A stretch of 64,000 bases of DNA from Sympetrum striolatum. Its lineage: Eukaryota > Arthropoda > Insecta > Odonata > Libellulidae. The stretch lies in contig OX388350.1 in the NCBI GenBank assembly GCA_947579665.1, positions 30,103,393 through 30,167,392 on the forward strand. Reading direction: 5' to 3'. Shown one piece after another: positions 1-11,498 of this stretch; within the stretch, counting starts at the first letter, position 1, and the number at the start of each line of letters is the position of its first letter. The notes beneath the pieces were generated by a model. That model saw only the letters and a program-made list of their open reading frames with translations, was not told the DNA's origin and ran no database searches. The position numbers and the translations under genes were made by a program.

Positions 1-2436
1 CAATTTAATAATGTAAGAATAAAAAATTTTTCAGTCTTACTGAAATATGGAGGAAAGAATAAATGGACCAATGCTGTTAATGAGCTAGGGGTTTGAAAAT
101 ATCTAATAGTCGTCTTTGACGGCACTTTCCACAGATATTTATAGAAATTAACACAATTTGCTCCTACTAATATACAAGGCTAGTAATTTTATTCCCTGAT
201 GATGATAACATCGCCCTTTAAATGTACATTACGTGTTTCTTAGAGGGCCGGTTACCCGGGTCTCCGAATACCGGTACAAGGAGGTGCAGAGCGCCGGTAA
301 AGACGGCTATTGGATATTTTAGGCCCCTAGTTACTTAACTATTTTAAAATTATTAAACTCCCAGACACCTAAAATGCATTTTTTGTTTTTAATAGAGGAA
401 ATAATGTAACATATACAGAGTGAAACAAAATGTGGAAAGAATTTTAAAGAAACCCGTATCCAAGAATGGTTTACTATCTTTTTAAGGGAGCACGAAAATT
501 CTTTAGCTGGAATAAAATGGAAGCAATTTGAGCAAAATGATAACATCGTTAGGAGACAGAAGATATAGATCCTGGTATCGAAGAAAATGGATTTCTGGGA
601 AAGAATAAATCAAGTAACAATTATTGAATAATACATTTTACTTCTAAAATAAGTCTTCAAAATAAAGAAATCGAATCAGAAGTAGACTACCCTAAGCTTT
701 TAGGGTAGACAAATTAAGGAGTATGATGCAACGAAAAGGGCAAGAAATAACTTTTTTATAAGGAAGCATGAATCTTACGCTTTCTTAACTCTAATGCCAC
801 CGTAAATGTGAAGTGAATCTTCCCCTCCTTGTGGCAATTAGTAGCTCAAATTAAACATATGAAAAAATTAAGTAGTTTCTATGATCGAATGAGGATTATG
901 TATATTTAATTATAGGAAGAGTCGGAATCTATATTTATTTCCACATTTTAGATGGAACTATTGTAACTAATGATTAGAAATAGTTTTTGAGTATTTATAA
1001 CAAAGTTACAAAATTATTAATTGTATAAATTATGCACGTTTTCACTATTTAGGTTATAATTATTAATTTTAAGTATTCATCATGCTTAATGAATTTCGCA
1101 CATTCCCGTCGGATTAAGTATAAAATAGAGCTGATCAATACAATTTAATAAAATAAAGGAAATAAGGAATATAAAATCTAAAATAGTAATAGAATAATTT
1201 AATAGAGCAGAAAAAAAGAAAAGATTTTGCCGAATAGTATGTTTTGCATTCAACAAGGACAATCATTTCTGAAAGAGACATTTTGATCTATAGAGGCCGT
1301 GACTTTTCAAATTCTACGAAGCAAAATGAAGTGTAATGGAGTAAAATAAACATTGCGCATACAAAATTCATAGGAAGACAGGTTTTAGCTCAAAGTAATT
1401 GTTAATTCCTCGAATATGTTATCTCCGTAGTTCAGTTCACAAATTCAGGCATGCGCCTTGATGTTAGGCGACCTAAGTGGCTCTTTGTAATGCGTTTTGC
1501 ATACACCAAAGGAGGAATTTTCGCTTCAGTATTCACGAAATGCTATCAAAGATAATAGCAAAAAATTCATACATAGAGGATGATGGCTCTATACAAAACT
1601 CTATTCTTAGTAAAAACGTTGATGAGAAAGAATATCATTTGGTCACGGTTATAAAAAAACCGTCTGATTTTGCTAGTGTCAACTGTAGTCGAATATCACG
1701 CTGTAACTTATAAATCAACTCTCATTATACAGGTTTTTTTTTCTTCGTAGGTGATGTTCTCTATCACGATTTTTGGCTCAGTACAAACAGATAAAACACA
1801 ATATGAAACATCTTCGTTCGTTTTGTATAAATCTCTCAAGTTAATTAGCTGAAATCTTTATCGTGACGTTTAATGGTAATCTGTGGCTCCTTAAACATTC
1901 ACATATAGATGGATGTATTCTGCCAAAAATACAGCGTTACAGGGAAACTTTTTTCAATCACCACAAGAAAAAGAGATCAGTATATTGAAATAATATATAT
2001 GAATTCAAACAGAAATACATTTTTTATAATTACATTATATTTTATTTTTTTTATTACAACAATATAACCCAAAAACATTGCAATGGTTATATTACAATAT
2101 CGATGTTTGAGAAAAACTTGGGGGTGCAAATACGCTAGAGTAAATTGAGGACGTAATTAAGTGTTAATACTTTGAAGTACAAGCACTCCATAGGCATGCC
2201 AAGAAATTTAATTTTATCCAGGACGAAGTCTTCCACACCGGAGGTGAAACGTCAGTAATTAATATTAGGATTGATTATTTTTCGCGGATTACACCCAAAA
2301 GATTTTATCCTATTCATTCAGCGATACCTTTAGCGATAAGTCAATATCCTTAAAATTGTTTTCTTAGAAAGCACCATGACATATTATACGATTTATTATT
2401 TTTGCAACTACATTTTTACTTAAGATTGTATTTAAG
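1..2436. other. AT-rich non-coding DNA
   Basis: No coding region or recognisable element was found. Short open frames (331-546 minus, 1477-1713 plus) show no family resemblance and look like chance. A small GC-rich islet at about 241-310 contains several CCGGT/ACCGG palindromic words. It differs from its surroundings but I could not assign it. Confidence 0.5.
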
Positions 2437-2991
2437 TACAGGGTGTTCGGTTAGATATATTATAATATAAAATGTGATAACTTAAGAAGTAATTGAGATA
2501 TTTATTAGCGATGCGCTTCTACAAGTTTGGTAACGCAAAATGTTTTATATGTTTGCTTGATGATGGCGCACCATACCATTATGCAGTAAATGCTAGGGAT
2601 TTCCTGGATAATAAGTTCCCAGATTGCTAGGTAGTTCATCGATTGCTTGGCCCACTAGAAACCGAGACATGAGGCCACTTGATTATTTTCTGTGGCTGTT
2701 TATCAAGAATTAAGTGTACCACACACCAGTTCGTAATCTCCCAGAACTGCACCTTTGAATTCCTGCAGTTATTGCAAATTTTACACCTGCAATGCTGCAA
2801 AATACTTGGAGAGAGAAATACAGATTAGATGTATTTCTGCCACTAACGATGCACATATCGAGGTGTATTAACAATGTAAAAATCATTATCAGTTACCATA
2901 CTTCTAAAAAACAAACCGGCAATAAATCTCTTAATTAACTCTCAAGTTATCACAATTTGTATTGGTATACGTTTAACCAGGACTCCCTGTA
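2437..2991 (+). mobile_element. Internally deleted mariner-like DNA transposon
   Basis: The left end, starting TA-CAGGGTGTTCGGTTAG at 2437, and the right end, finishing near ACTCCCTGTA at 2991, are inverted repeats. Read inward, both arms share GTGATAACTT followed by a run resembling AGATATTTATT, giving terminal repeats of about 70 bp. TA dinucleotides flank both ends, as expected for Tc1/mariner insertion. The interior keeps only the C-terminal part of a transposase (2556-2880). At about 555 bp the copy is far shorter than an autonomous mariner (about 1.3 kb), so most of the gene is deleted. It cannot move by itself. The family assignment follows from the TA duplication, the inverted ends and the coding remnant. 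Confidence 0.8.
2556..2880 (+). pseudogene. Mariner/IS630-type transposase C-terminal remnant
   Basis: Conceptual translation gives the second-aspartate motif region DGAPYHYAVNARDFLDNKFP, with the codon GAT at about 2562. A stop follows, then a frame change, then the third-acid region PLDYFLW, typical of the DD34D mariner catalytic domain. The distal part reads FTPAMLQNTWREKYRL, similar to the usual C-terminal segment of insect mariner transposases. At least one frameshift and several stop codons (the TAG after PDC and later TAA and TGA) break the frame, and the DNA-binding N-terminus is missing. It is non-functional. Function would have been cut-and-paste transposition in the nucleus. Confidence 0.8.
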
Positions 2992-5300
2992 TTTATTCAA
3001 ATTTATTGAAATTAGTAATCGTTATTGATATAAATTGATGAATATAAATTTTCATGAAAGAAAGGAATAGAATCACTTCAGTTTTACAACAAAATAAAAA
3101 AGATTGAGCTATTATATTGAAATATTTCTCCCAAAATGTTAAGTGAAATAAGAAACAGAGAATATATCTTGTAGGTCGATGGTGACCCTTGAACTGTAAT
3201 TAAGGCCTCGAGAGCTTTCATAAAATGGAAGACGCAGCTTCAAACGCAACTCTGGTGGACGTAATATCCAACTCGGATTTTATATCTGCGGATAAATAAT
3301 TGGGAAGTACCGCGGGAAACGAGGGTATCAGACGGGGCGAACATCGTGATTGCTTCTGGGAACAAATTATCTCATATGTTCTCCAACGGTGCAAAAGCAT
3401 TCCCAGAGGTATAAATCGTGCGGAAGCTCAAAAGGTTGACGGATGACGGCAAAAAAGGCTTCGAGACGAGAGTAAGATATCGAAGACTTAGCTCGCTTCC
3501 TTTGGAATGTAATGGATTGCTAGATTATATATTTCAAACGTCTAGAAAAAGGCTTTAAAGACTCGCGGAGATCTATCGGGGGATTTAAAACGCTGAGAGG
3601 AGAGCTTAAGCTGGAGTTCAAATGGGAATTATCGGATGAGAGTTGAATAACGGATGCTTGGAAGCGAGCCTATTTTTGAGTTAAAAAAAATTCTCAATCA
3701 TCCATCGCAGAGATTGACCTCGAGTTTTCCAATCGCAGAAAGCAAAGCCTTTTCTTTTTTCCGCGAAGTTTAACACCAGAAGGATGGCGGAGGCCATTTG
3801 ACCACTTTCAGCCTTTTACTTCGATTTTTTTAAGTGAAATCTTTTTTAATTTTCTGAAACTCTGACTCTGTGGGGTACCATTTAAATTTAATATGGACGA
3901 ATTAAAATTTTGCTAACGCTAATGTGGTATGACGTCTACATGGCTATGCGTTACTTTGTGGAAGGCCATTGAATTAATGAAGTGAATGCAATGAAGCTAC
4001 TCCGGTAGCGAAACCGGTCGTATATAAAAAAAATTGTGTGGAAAATTACTATGTTTTTTTTTCTTCATTACTAATGTGGTAATGTTTACATTATGTTATA
4101 CTTACAAGGACGGCTGATGGATACTTGATCACTTTCTTTTTTCACCCAAATATTTACCTTTTCCTCCGATTTTTTTAATATTTCCCTGCAAATATTTATT
4201 ATTGAATAATTTAGTACATTAATAACCATATTAATGCTTTTTCAAAGGAACTTGAGCAGAGCATGATTATTATTCAAAGCCCTAAGCAGTGAAAATGAAG
4301 AACTCCTCGCTGTATCAGGAAATTTGTTTATAAACCATCGATCGATGGAAAAACACTAATTTAATGTTACTATAAGTAAATAGATATGCCCTTCTTTTGT
4401 TAAATAAGTATTTAGATTAAGTTTAATTTTAGGAAATTTATACCTTTAAATTTGAAGGATTTATTGTAAAATAATTTTTCATAATAAAAATATGATGCAT
4501 TATCCTTGTACAAGAAATTATAACTTTTTTGCGCCTTTTTCACTTTTAAAGTAAGGGATGCAAATTTTATCCTAACCGCAGTATTAGTAAATAATTCTGC
4601 CGTAGAAAATAAACCGGTTGGGTATAGAAGTTAAGCGGTAACCTACTTTTGCATAGAAATGAAATTCGAATTTTTTTATGAAAATTGTTCCTGTACTCGC
4701 AGGAATTTTCATGATTATTTAGACGTAGGAAGCATGAAGGAAGCATTAATTTCGTAAAATTGGAATCTCCACTTTTTGCTGGAGAAACTGCACGTCTTTG
4801 TAGTAATGTATACACCACACTTTTAGCCACGAAGCACGTGGGTAGCGTAAAATATTTCCGGCTCAAAACTAAGGGTTTGTATGCAAATGATCACGACCTA
4901 GAGTAGAATCGCAGGAATCTGAGCGTTGTTTACTCTTAGCTACTGTTTTGTTGAAGAATAACTCAGGCAGATGATTTTAAAGTCGTCACATTTTCTCGGG
5001 CCTTAAAAAAACTGAAAAGAAATTTGGGTCTTCAGCTGGTTTTACACGGCGTATTAAAGAAGTTTTTCTTTTTCTCTGTACTTTCGAGTAAAGAATTCTT
5101 ATGATGCCTTTAAAAATTATTCCTAAGAGCATACAAAGTTATCTCAATTTCTTTAAGGCATTGAATTCAGCTCCGATGAGTGAAAAATATAATTTGTAAA
5201 GAATTGATAAAAATAGGCATTTTTAGATAAATTTGTTTCGAGTTTTAAGCAAATCAAACAGTAGGGTACTGTTCACATATTCTCTGTAGGAAATTGGGTG
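2992..5300. other. Non-coding DNA with a GC-richer central block
   Basis: No gene is supported. The part from about 3190 to 3830 is less AT-rich than its flanks and has short open frames on the minus strand (3218-3400), but none has a recognisable domain. A second short minus frame (4567-4866) looks like chance. The only structured item is the stem-loop repeat at 3985-4065, listed separately. Confidence 0.45.
3985..4065 (+). repeat. Stem-loop repeat ending GAAACCGGTCG (hammerhead-like core)
   Basis: The sequence has ATGA (3991-3994), a perfect 5-bp stem GCTAC/GTAGC closed by the tetraloop TCCG (3996-4009), then GAAAC (4010-4014) and CGGTCG. The order ATGA, stem II, GAAAC resembles the hammerhead ribozyme core CUGAUGA-stem-GAAA, although the first three core bases do not match. 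The downstream part (about 4030-4060) has a run similar to the arms of the repeat at 21602-21653. Penelope-like elements and retrozymes are known to carry hammerheads, but that link is an inference here. Confidence 0.35.
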
Positions 5301-5309
5301 TAGGTTATT

Positions 5310-5439
5310 TGCACGAAATGGCGTGCAGCCAGGATAAATTCCAAGGAAGAATAGACTCGGAAATGTCCGACGGGACCGGGAATCGAACCCGGGTCTCCCG
5401 ATTGCCGGCCAGGTGCTCTTTCCGTTGAGCTATCCCGCC
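5310..5439 (-). mobile_element. tRNA-derived SINE (minus copy of a head-to-head pair)
   Basis: Read on the minus strand from 5439, a tRNA-like head begins GGCGGGATAGCTCAACGG (A-box-like) and contains GGGTTCGATTCCC (B box). A seven-base acceptor stem (GGCGGGA with TCCCGTC, one G-T pair) can form. The anticodon-loop candidate lacks the universal U33 and there is no sign of a functional tRNA gene, so it is best read as the RNA polymerase III promoter head of a SINE. The tail runs on through 5366-5310 and shares its distal words (AATTCCAAGGAA, and a GTGCA-rich stretch) with the copy at about 26.5 kb. That makes this a dispersed family. Confidence 0.65.
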
Positions 5440-5474
5440 AGAACATTCTTCCGAATGGCTTGAGAGAGTGATCC

Positions 5475-5575
5475 GGCGGGATAGCTCAACGGACAGAGCA
5501 CCTAACAGGCAATCGGGAGACTCAGGTTCGATTCTCGGTCCCGACGGATTTTTTTCAAGTCTATACTTCCTTATT
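5475..5575 (+). mobile_element. tRNA-derived SINE (plus copy, inverted partner)
   Basis: It starts GGCGGGATAGCTCAACGG at 5475, identical to the start of the minus copy. It has a B-box-like AGGTTCGATTCTC and continues into a short body, CAAGTCTATACTTCC. It is separated from the minus copy by only about 35 bp, so the two form a palindrome with arms of roughly 95-100 bp. The body is cut off shortly after the tRNA-like head, unlike the minus copy. Small differences (for example AACAGG for GGCCGG in the anticodon arm) show the arms have diverged. Confidence 0.65.
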
Positions 5576-8500
5576 CTCTGTAGAATAGAGGATCAGTAAC
5601 CGTTAAGAACAATATAAGTAAACAACAACGGCTAATATTCTTCTGATTTTTTTCTGAAAGACTAATGGATTTTCGAAGAATTATAAAATAAAACAAGGTT
5701 TTAAAAAAGCCTACTCCTTCCTTTTTCCTTGGTTTAAAAATGGCTATTACTAGCCGAAACTAGTTGCCGCTGTATGTGGAAAGTAAAAGTTACTGTGTTT
5801 TTTAAACCTTGTTTGATTTGACAATTCTTCGATTATGTCGGAATTCCACGAAATTTCGGCCTCATCCACGAATTTTATCCAACGGATTTTTTCGAATTCT
5901 TTTTAAAAATTCTTCCTACGAAGTCTCTCTACTGGAAGACAAATTGGACAAATTTTGCAATTTTTTATGTGCCAATAATGTGTGTTGGAATACGTCAGAC
6001 AAAGACTTATTTTAAGGGGAAATTGTAACAGCTTTACTAGGCGATATAATTGAGATCGCTACTTCAGCAGGGTGCAACTACAAAGGGAAAGAAAAGAAGA
6101 CGAGACCCCGAGGAAGACTCTTGCTCACCTCTGGATATGACAGTCTGACAATCTCGATACGTGTTTCCCATTGGGGAGTCCCTCTCGTATCTAACTGGTA
6201 CGGTCTCGGAGTATTTTTCCTTTCAGTCGTTAGACGACCTCTTCCTCTTATCCGTGGTTTCAACCTCTTTGGTTCCCATTGCTATTATAGAGCTTGTTGT
6301 ACATTTAGTTTGTGGAAATTTCTTTGGTATATTTAGAGCTTGGATTTCACAGTGTATTTTGGTAATTAGCGAAAAATAGTTATCTTTGATTAGATGAAAA
6401 TTATTAAATTGAGTATTACTTCACTTTCTGACCTTACGCTATGAAATGGTAGATATAAATAATTGAGCTAGTTTTATGAAAAAACTTTACCTTTTAACTT
6501 TATTTTTTAAAAGTCAACGAAACTGTCTTTTGAGTCTACATATTAAGCACAAGATAGTTGTATACAAATAAAGGAAAAGTCGTTTATTCAGATCGAATTC
6601 TTTTGGGAAAACCTACTAATGGGATTTAAGTTCCTAAAAAAGCTGGCGTGGATGCACCCGGGTTCGATTCCCGGTGGATGCCCACTCATAACATGTGAAA
6701 AATGGCATAGCCTATCAAATTGCATTAATAAAAGAGCACTCAACAGGCGTTATTTGCGGAACCAATCCTAGCCAGATAGTGTTTTTATAAATAAATACGT
6801 AAGGGCAATTAAATAAATACAAATACATGAATATTTCATAAAATTTTTCTCAAGAGAAAGACGTAGATACTGACAAAGACTCATTATATAAATTGATCGT
6901 ATGAACTGAACTGATTACTGAAATTTTGCGATTAAAATCCATATTAAATTCTTAAGCATCAACAGAGGAAATGGGTGGGTCAAATACTGAAAGGAGAGGG
7001 ACTGCTAAAGATAGAAATTGAGGGTGGAAATTAGTTATTGTAGGTTAAATACATGGGAAAATACATAGAAAAAGACAAAAGAAAAGATTTAAGATGATGT
7101 AAATGATGGAATACGTTATAGAGATACGAAGGAATAGCGTTAAATAGAGATATTTATTGTTCATAAACATGAAGGAAAAACAGGAACGTTCAATACTTAT
7201 AGAAAGGTACGTTATTTATTTATTTATTCAACGGGATGTACCCTTTTGTCACAAAAAATGTCACAGCACCAATATCACATAGCAGAATTTAAAAGAATAA
7301 AATACAATAAAAAATAGGATTTCATAAGTATAAAATATCACAAATATGGAAATTAATATCACAAATTATTGGAAATTAAGCATAAATATCACTATCATCA
7401 TTATAAGTGATAAAATTATGTATAAGATGTTACAAGTAATAAACATATACAGCATTTCTGAAGAGAATAATTATTAAAAGCTTTATGAAAAATAATAGGA
7501 ACAGAATGCCAAATAAATTTTAACATATATGATAGGTATAAATTATAAAAAATACATATGCATGATACAATAACATATTTTACGTATTATTTACAGTAAA
7601 TAATTTATAATTCTTTTTAAAATTATGTTTAGTATTCAATGGGGCGAAGATAGGATAGCGTTTCTTCAGAATCCCTACCTTTATTTTTTAGAGCATTTTT
7701 TTATTCATACATATTTTATCTTTATGCATTTTCTCAGGAATTCGAAAAAAGTTACTCAATGCTCAAACTATTCTTCGTTTAATAAAAATTAGTTCTCGAT
7801 ATACGAATACAACAAGGTGGATCAAAGGCTCAAAGCAGCTTTCCAGTCATGAAATAAATTGAAATCCCTCCAACTCAGGGATCTCTGTAGTGACATGTAA
7901 AACTCAATTCGGGGAATGAAAATGCGGGTGGCAGTATACTTCCGAATATGATAATTTTCACTCCGTAATAACTCGGAAATGTTTTCTGAAAGCACCAAGC
8001 GAACGCTTTGACTGATAAAGGAATCCACTTGTTGTATCCTGCTTACTCCGAAACGATTCGAACCACTTCGCATAGCTTCAAGTTCAGTTTTCTTGTCAAC
8101 ATTCGAGCATCATTTAACACGCCAATCGTGGCGTACCTTTCATATTATCGACTCCGCCCCTTGAAATTCGAGTTTTTCATGAAAGCCACGCGTTATCAAT
8201 GAGACACAGCGCATTCAAAGCTCGTTAAATTTACTCTGAATCGACTTCCCCAATAGCCGAAAATACCTCCCGTTTTTCTGCCACGTTCTCCCGGAATAAC
8301 CTCATTAAATCGACTCTTTCGGAAGCGACAGAAATAATTCCATCGGAATTGTGAATTTTTTTACGCTCCCTAATCAGGTGTGTTTGATCATAACTTTTAT
8401 GGACATTTAATCTGTAAAAGCGCTCGGAAAACAGAACGGACTCTTTCAATTGTTAAGTAACCTTTCCGGAAACTTTGGTGTTATCAAATTAATGATAGGA

Positions 8501-8679
8501 TTTAAGCATTTTAAGTTTGAGAGATATTTAAGTTGGACGATATTTTGTGACATAACTCAAAATTTGTTTATACCACAGGCAATTTCCATTTTCGACAAAA
8601 TAATTGAACAAATAAACATTTATGGTTTCCAGTTTTCGAACATAACAATTCTTTTGATATTAGTTAATACACAGTGATA
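5576..8679. other. Non-coding DNA
   Basis: Apart from a tRNA-like scrap at 6641-6684, nothing recognisable was found. Overlapping open frames at 6078-6379 (both strands) include a hydrophobic stretch, but no conserved domain or splice structure supports a gene. A (TTTA)n run at about 7211-7229, followed by CAACGGGATGTACCC, could be the A-rich tail of a minus-strand non-LTR element. Frames at 7822-8449 look like chance. Confidence 0.4.
6641..6684 (+). repeat. tRNA-like 3' half (B-box remnant)
   Basis: The segment contains the B-box sequence GGGTTCGATTCCC with a T-arm that can pair (CCCGGG/CCCGG) and ends GGTGGATGCCC. There is no recognisable D-arm or anticodon arm upstream. It resembles the T-arm of the minus-strand tRNA-like copy at 45664-45740 (CCCGGGTTCGATTCCCGGTGG is shared in part), so it is probably a truncated SINE head. 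Confidence 0.45.
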
Positions 8680-9040
8680 AAAAGAGAGTGTATTTATGGC
8701 GCAATTTGGATATATGTATTTATTTATTTTTGAATGTTTTTCTCTTTTCTTATCTTTTAGCTATTACTATCGGTAGGTTTGCGGAGGTTTTTCATAACCC
8801 CCTCCCTTGTGGGTGTTTTCCTGCAGCGGATTTTTTCCTGCAGTGGATTTTTTTCCTGAGAATCTCTTAGGTTTTTTACATCCACAATTCACACACACAC
8901 ATCCTACAATTCTTCTAATTATTTCTACTTCTTTTTTATAATTGATGACGATGGGTTAGATGGAAGAAGAGACTTTTAAGTCTCAATCTCGCCCAAATAA
9001 GACGATTTATTATTATTATTATTGTTATTATTATGTTTTT
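8680..9040 (+). mobile_element. Non-LTR retroelement 3' end with (ATT)n tail
   Basis: The block has a characteristic order: GCGGAGGTTTTTC, a C-rich CCCCCTCCC run, GGGTGTTTTCCTGCAG, then GGTTAGATGGAAGAAGAGAC, then AAGTCTCAATCTCGCCC, then TTATTATT. The same order appears at 27110-27545 (minus) and 46330-46553 (plus), and the distal half at 25834-25958. A fixed 3' sequence with a trinucleotide tail and variable 5' truncation is the signature of target-primed reverse transcription. There is no coding sequence in this copy, so the superfamily is uncertain. Confidence 0.6.
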
Positions 9041-11426
9041 AAGTCTTCCTTTTCGAGAATGGAATGTTATATGTCAAGTTTATAAACATGCGGTGGTTAG
9101 TGGATCTCATTTTGTCTTCCAGAGTTTTGGCGAGCTCTTCGTCTTTCGTAAAGTGCTTTTCGTTAGACGAAATTAGTAATCGCGAAAAGAGAGAAAAACC
9201 TAAGTGATCGGTGTAATACCGAAGAAAATTAATCTCAGGAATAGATTATCAGTATTAAAAATATTATAAACAATTTTTGTCTGTAAATTCCTCAGTTTCT
9301 CAATAATCACGATTAACGTAAACAATAGAGGGGCGAAGAGGAGCGAGCAGCGCATGACCTGTGAGATGATTGTTAAGTTGGGCTAATTTAAACAATTAAG
9401 CTATGAAGTTGAGCAATCTCACTCAGTTAATGAGGAAGCTTTGCGGGCAATGCGAGTAGTAGTTGCGACTTAGTGGCATTCACCACCACGATTCTCATAG
9501 AGGCACTTAGCCCATAAAGCAGGTATTAGCTAAGGTTGAGCATTAAGAGTGAAATAGAGTTGTAACTTAAAATGATTATAAGTAACAACTAGAAGTGTAT
9601 AAATTGTGTATCACGAGGCAACTTATGGGGTGATTTCGAGTTGACATATTCAAGAAAATAATCTGCGATGGGAAGAATTACGTTTTACACGGAGCTAGCA
9701 AGACTGCTTCATTAATCATGATTTATCTCACTAACAGTTCCGCTAGATTGATTGTAAAATTCACGTAGCACTGACAGCATATTTGCCTAATCGGTAATAT
9801 AATTACGATTGATAAGAATATTTGTTATTGATTGGTAAATAAACGTTTAAGAAAAATTCAATGAAATCTTTTTAATGACATAAAAAATGTTCGAAATTAA
9901 AATTATTGAAAATTAATTTTTTGAAATTAAAATCTTCTAAATTATTTCATTGATTCAAAAATATTCTTTAATGAGATTCGAAGTAGAAGCTAACTCAAGG
10001 CTTTTTAATCCCTATATCTGAAATGAATATGATTTATTTGATGAGACAAAGCCCAAGCCATTACCCCATTTTACCTTGTAAGTCGTTTTACATGAGAATT
10101 GAGATGAAAAAACTAAAGGTAAGCTTTAGTTTAGAAAACGTCTCCAAAACTTAAGGTTGATACAGAGAAAAGTTTTGTGCAAAACTACACAAGCAAGACG
10201 AGAAAATAACCGCCAGTAATTAGACGTATTTCATGGGAAAAATAAATATCAATAAAAACTTGTCGGTGATTTCAGACCGACCAATTGGACGTCAATCAAA
10301 GGTAGCGGACCCCTGAAAAAGTGAAGTTGGCACTAAAAAATTCTCCCAACTCCCCAATTAAAGTAGTCAACCACTCTAGCGTATATTAATTCCCTCGTGA
10401 GAAAAAGCCAATGAGAATGTTACCGGAGTTTATGATTTATTCGGTTCATATCACTGTTATCGATCCCGGAATCGTGCCGAGTTCCACAGTCGGACGTTTT
10501 TATATGGAAAAGGCTGAGGAAAGCGATATCCGTGGGACGGTGGTTTGAGCGAATGAATGATTATTCAGAAGCATTCGTTCCCTTGCAGCGACAATTCAAA
10601 TAACTGGGTCGTGGGGGACCCGATTGCCATTAATCCTAGGAATGATTCCCAGAATTGCTAAAAAACGACAGCCTTCCCAGGCAGTAGACCCTGGAGCGGC
10701 CGAGCGCAAAATTGCGTCAAAGGAGCGTTTAATATTCACCATTTTTTACTGCAGTCTAATTACTCTACGGGCAATCGATTGCCAGAGACGATTACAGTTG
10801 AAGTTCTTAATCACTGAATCTGAGCGCACGTGCGTTTTTGTTGGATACCTTCGATAAAAGAGTAATTTACTGTTTCTAATTTACGCTGGAGACCCATAGA
10901 AGTAATAATTAGACGGTATTTTGGTATTAATTGGGAGGAGGTTGATTGGTTCATTATAAAAAAGACAAGAAGGTAATTCATTCTGAAATACTCCAGTAAT
11001 GATCCTGTAGGTAAATAAATATTAAAGTGATTACGAAATATTTATGTTAAGTAAAAGAGATCTAAATTGAAATAATTGGCTTGTTCAAACTCGCATGCAG
11101 TGTTTTATTTAACATTTGGTAGTTTTTCTGATAAAATATGTTCAGTTACATAGTTTAATGACCTGCTTTACATGGCCTGTTTTTTCCAAGGCACTCTTTC
11201 TCAATGAATCTATGGAAGTAAGCAGGACATATCAACGGGATGACAAATTAAAGAGTGCAGATAAAAAGAACATTTAAAAGGTATTAAGTAAAATACGTTA
11301 GTAAAAGATTAAATTAAAGAATCATTTTTTCAAATTCTAATTTACTATCTAATTCTCCTGACGGTTAAATGGAATCGTGCTAATTTATCATTAATCAAAG
11401 GAAATGAGTTATAATGCTCTAAAATG

Positions 11427-11427
<1 letters not shown>
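9041..11427. other. Non-coding DNA, nothing recognised
   Basis: The stretch is AT-rich with no plausible gene. A less AT-rich part at about 10420-10850 includes a 77-codon open frame (10624-10857) without domain resemblance. Confidence 0.4.

Positions 11428-11496
<69 letters not shown>
11428..11496. repeat. (AT)n microsatellite
   Basis: About 34 uninterrupted AT dinucleotides lie between ATGCT and GCTCTTAG. It is a pure, probably unstable, simple repeat. Confidence 0.95.

Positions 11497-11498
<2 letters not shown>

Noticed and set aside
5366..5439. Functional tRNA gene
   Set aside because: The acceptor stem and boxes are good, but the anticodon loop lacks U33, and the sequence continues into a repeated SINE body with an inverted partner next to it.
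6078..6379. Three overlapping frames with a hydrophobic segment
   Set aside because: Open frames on both strands with no homology, no splice sites and no regulatory context.
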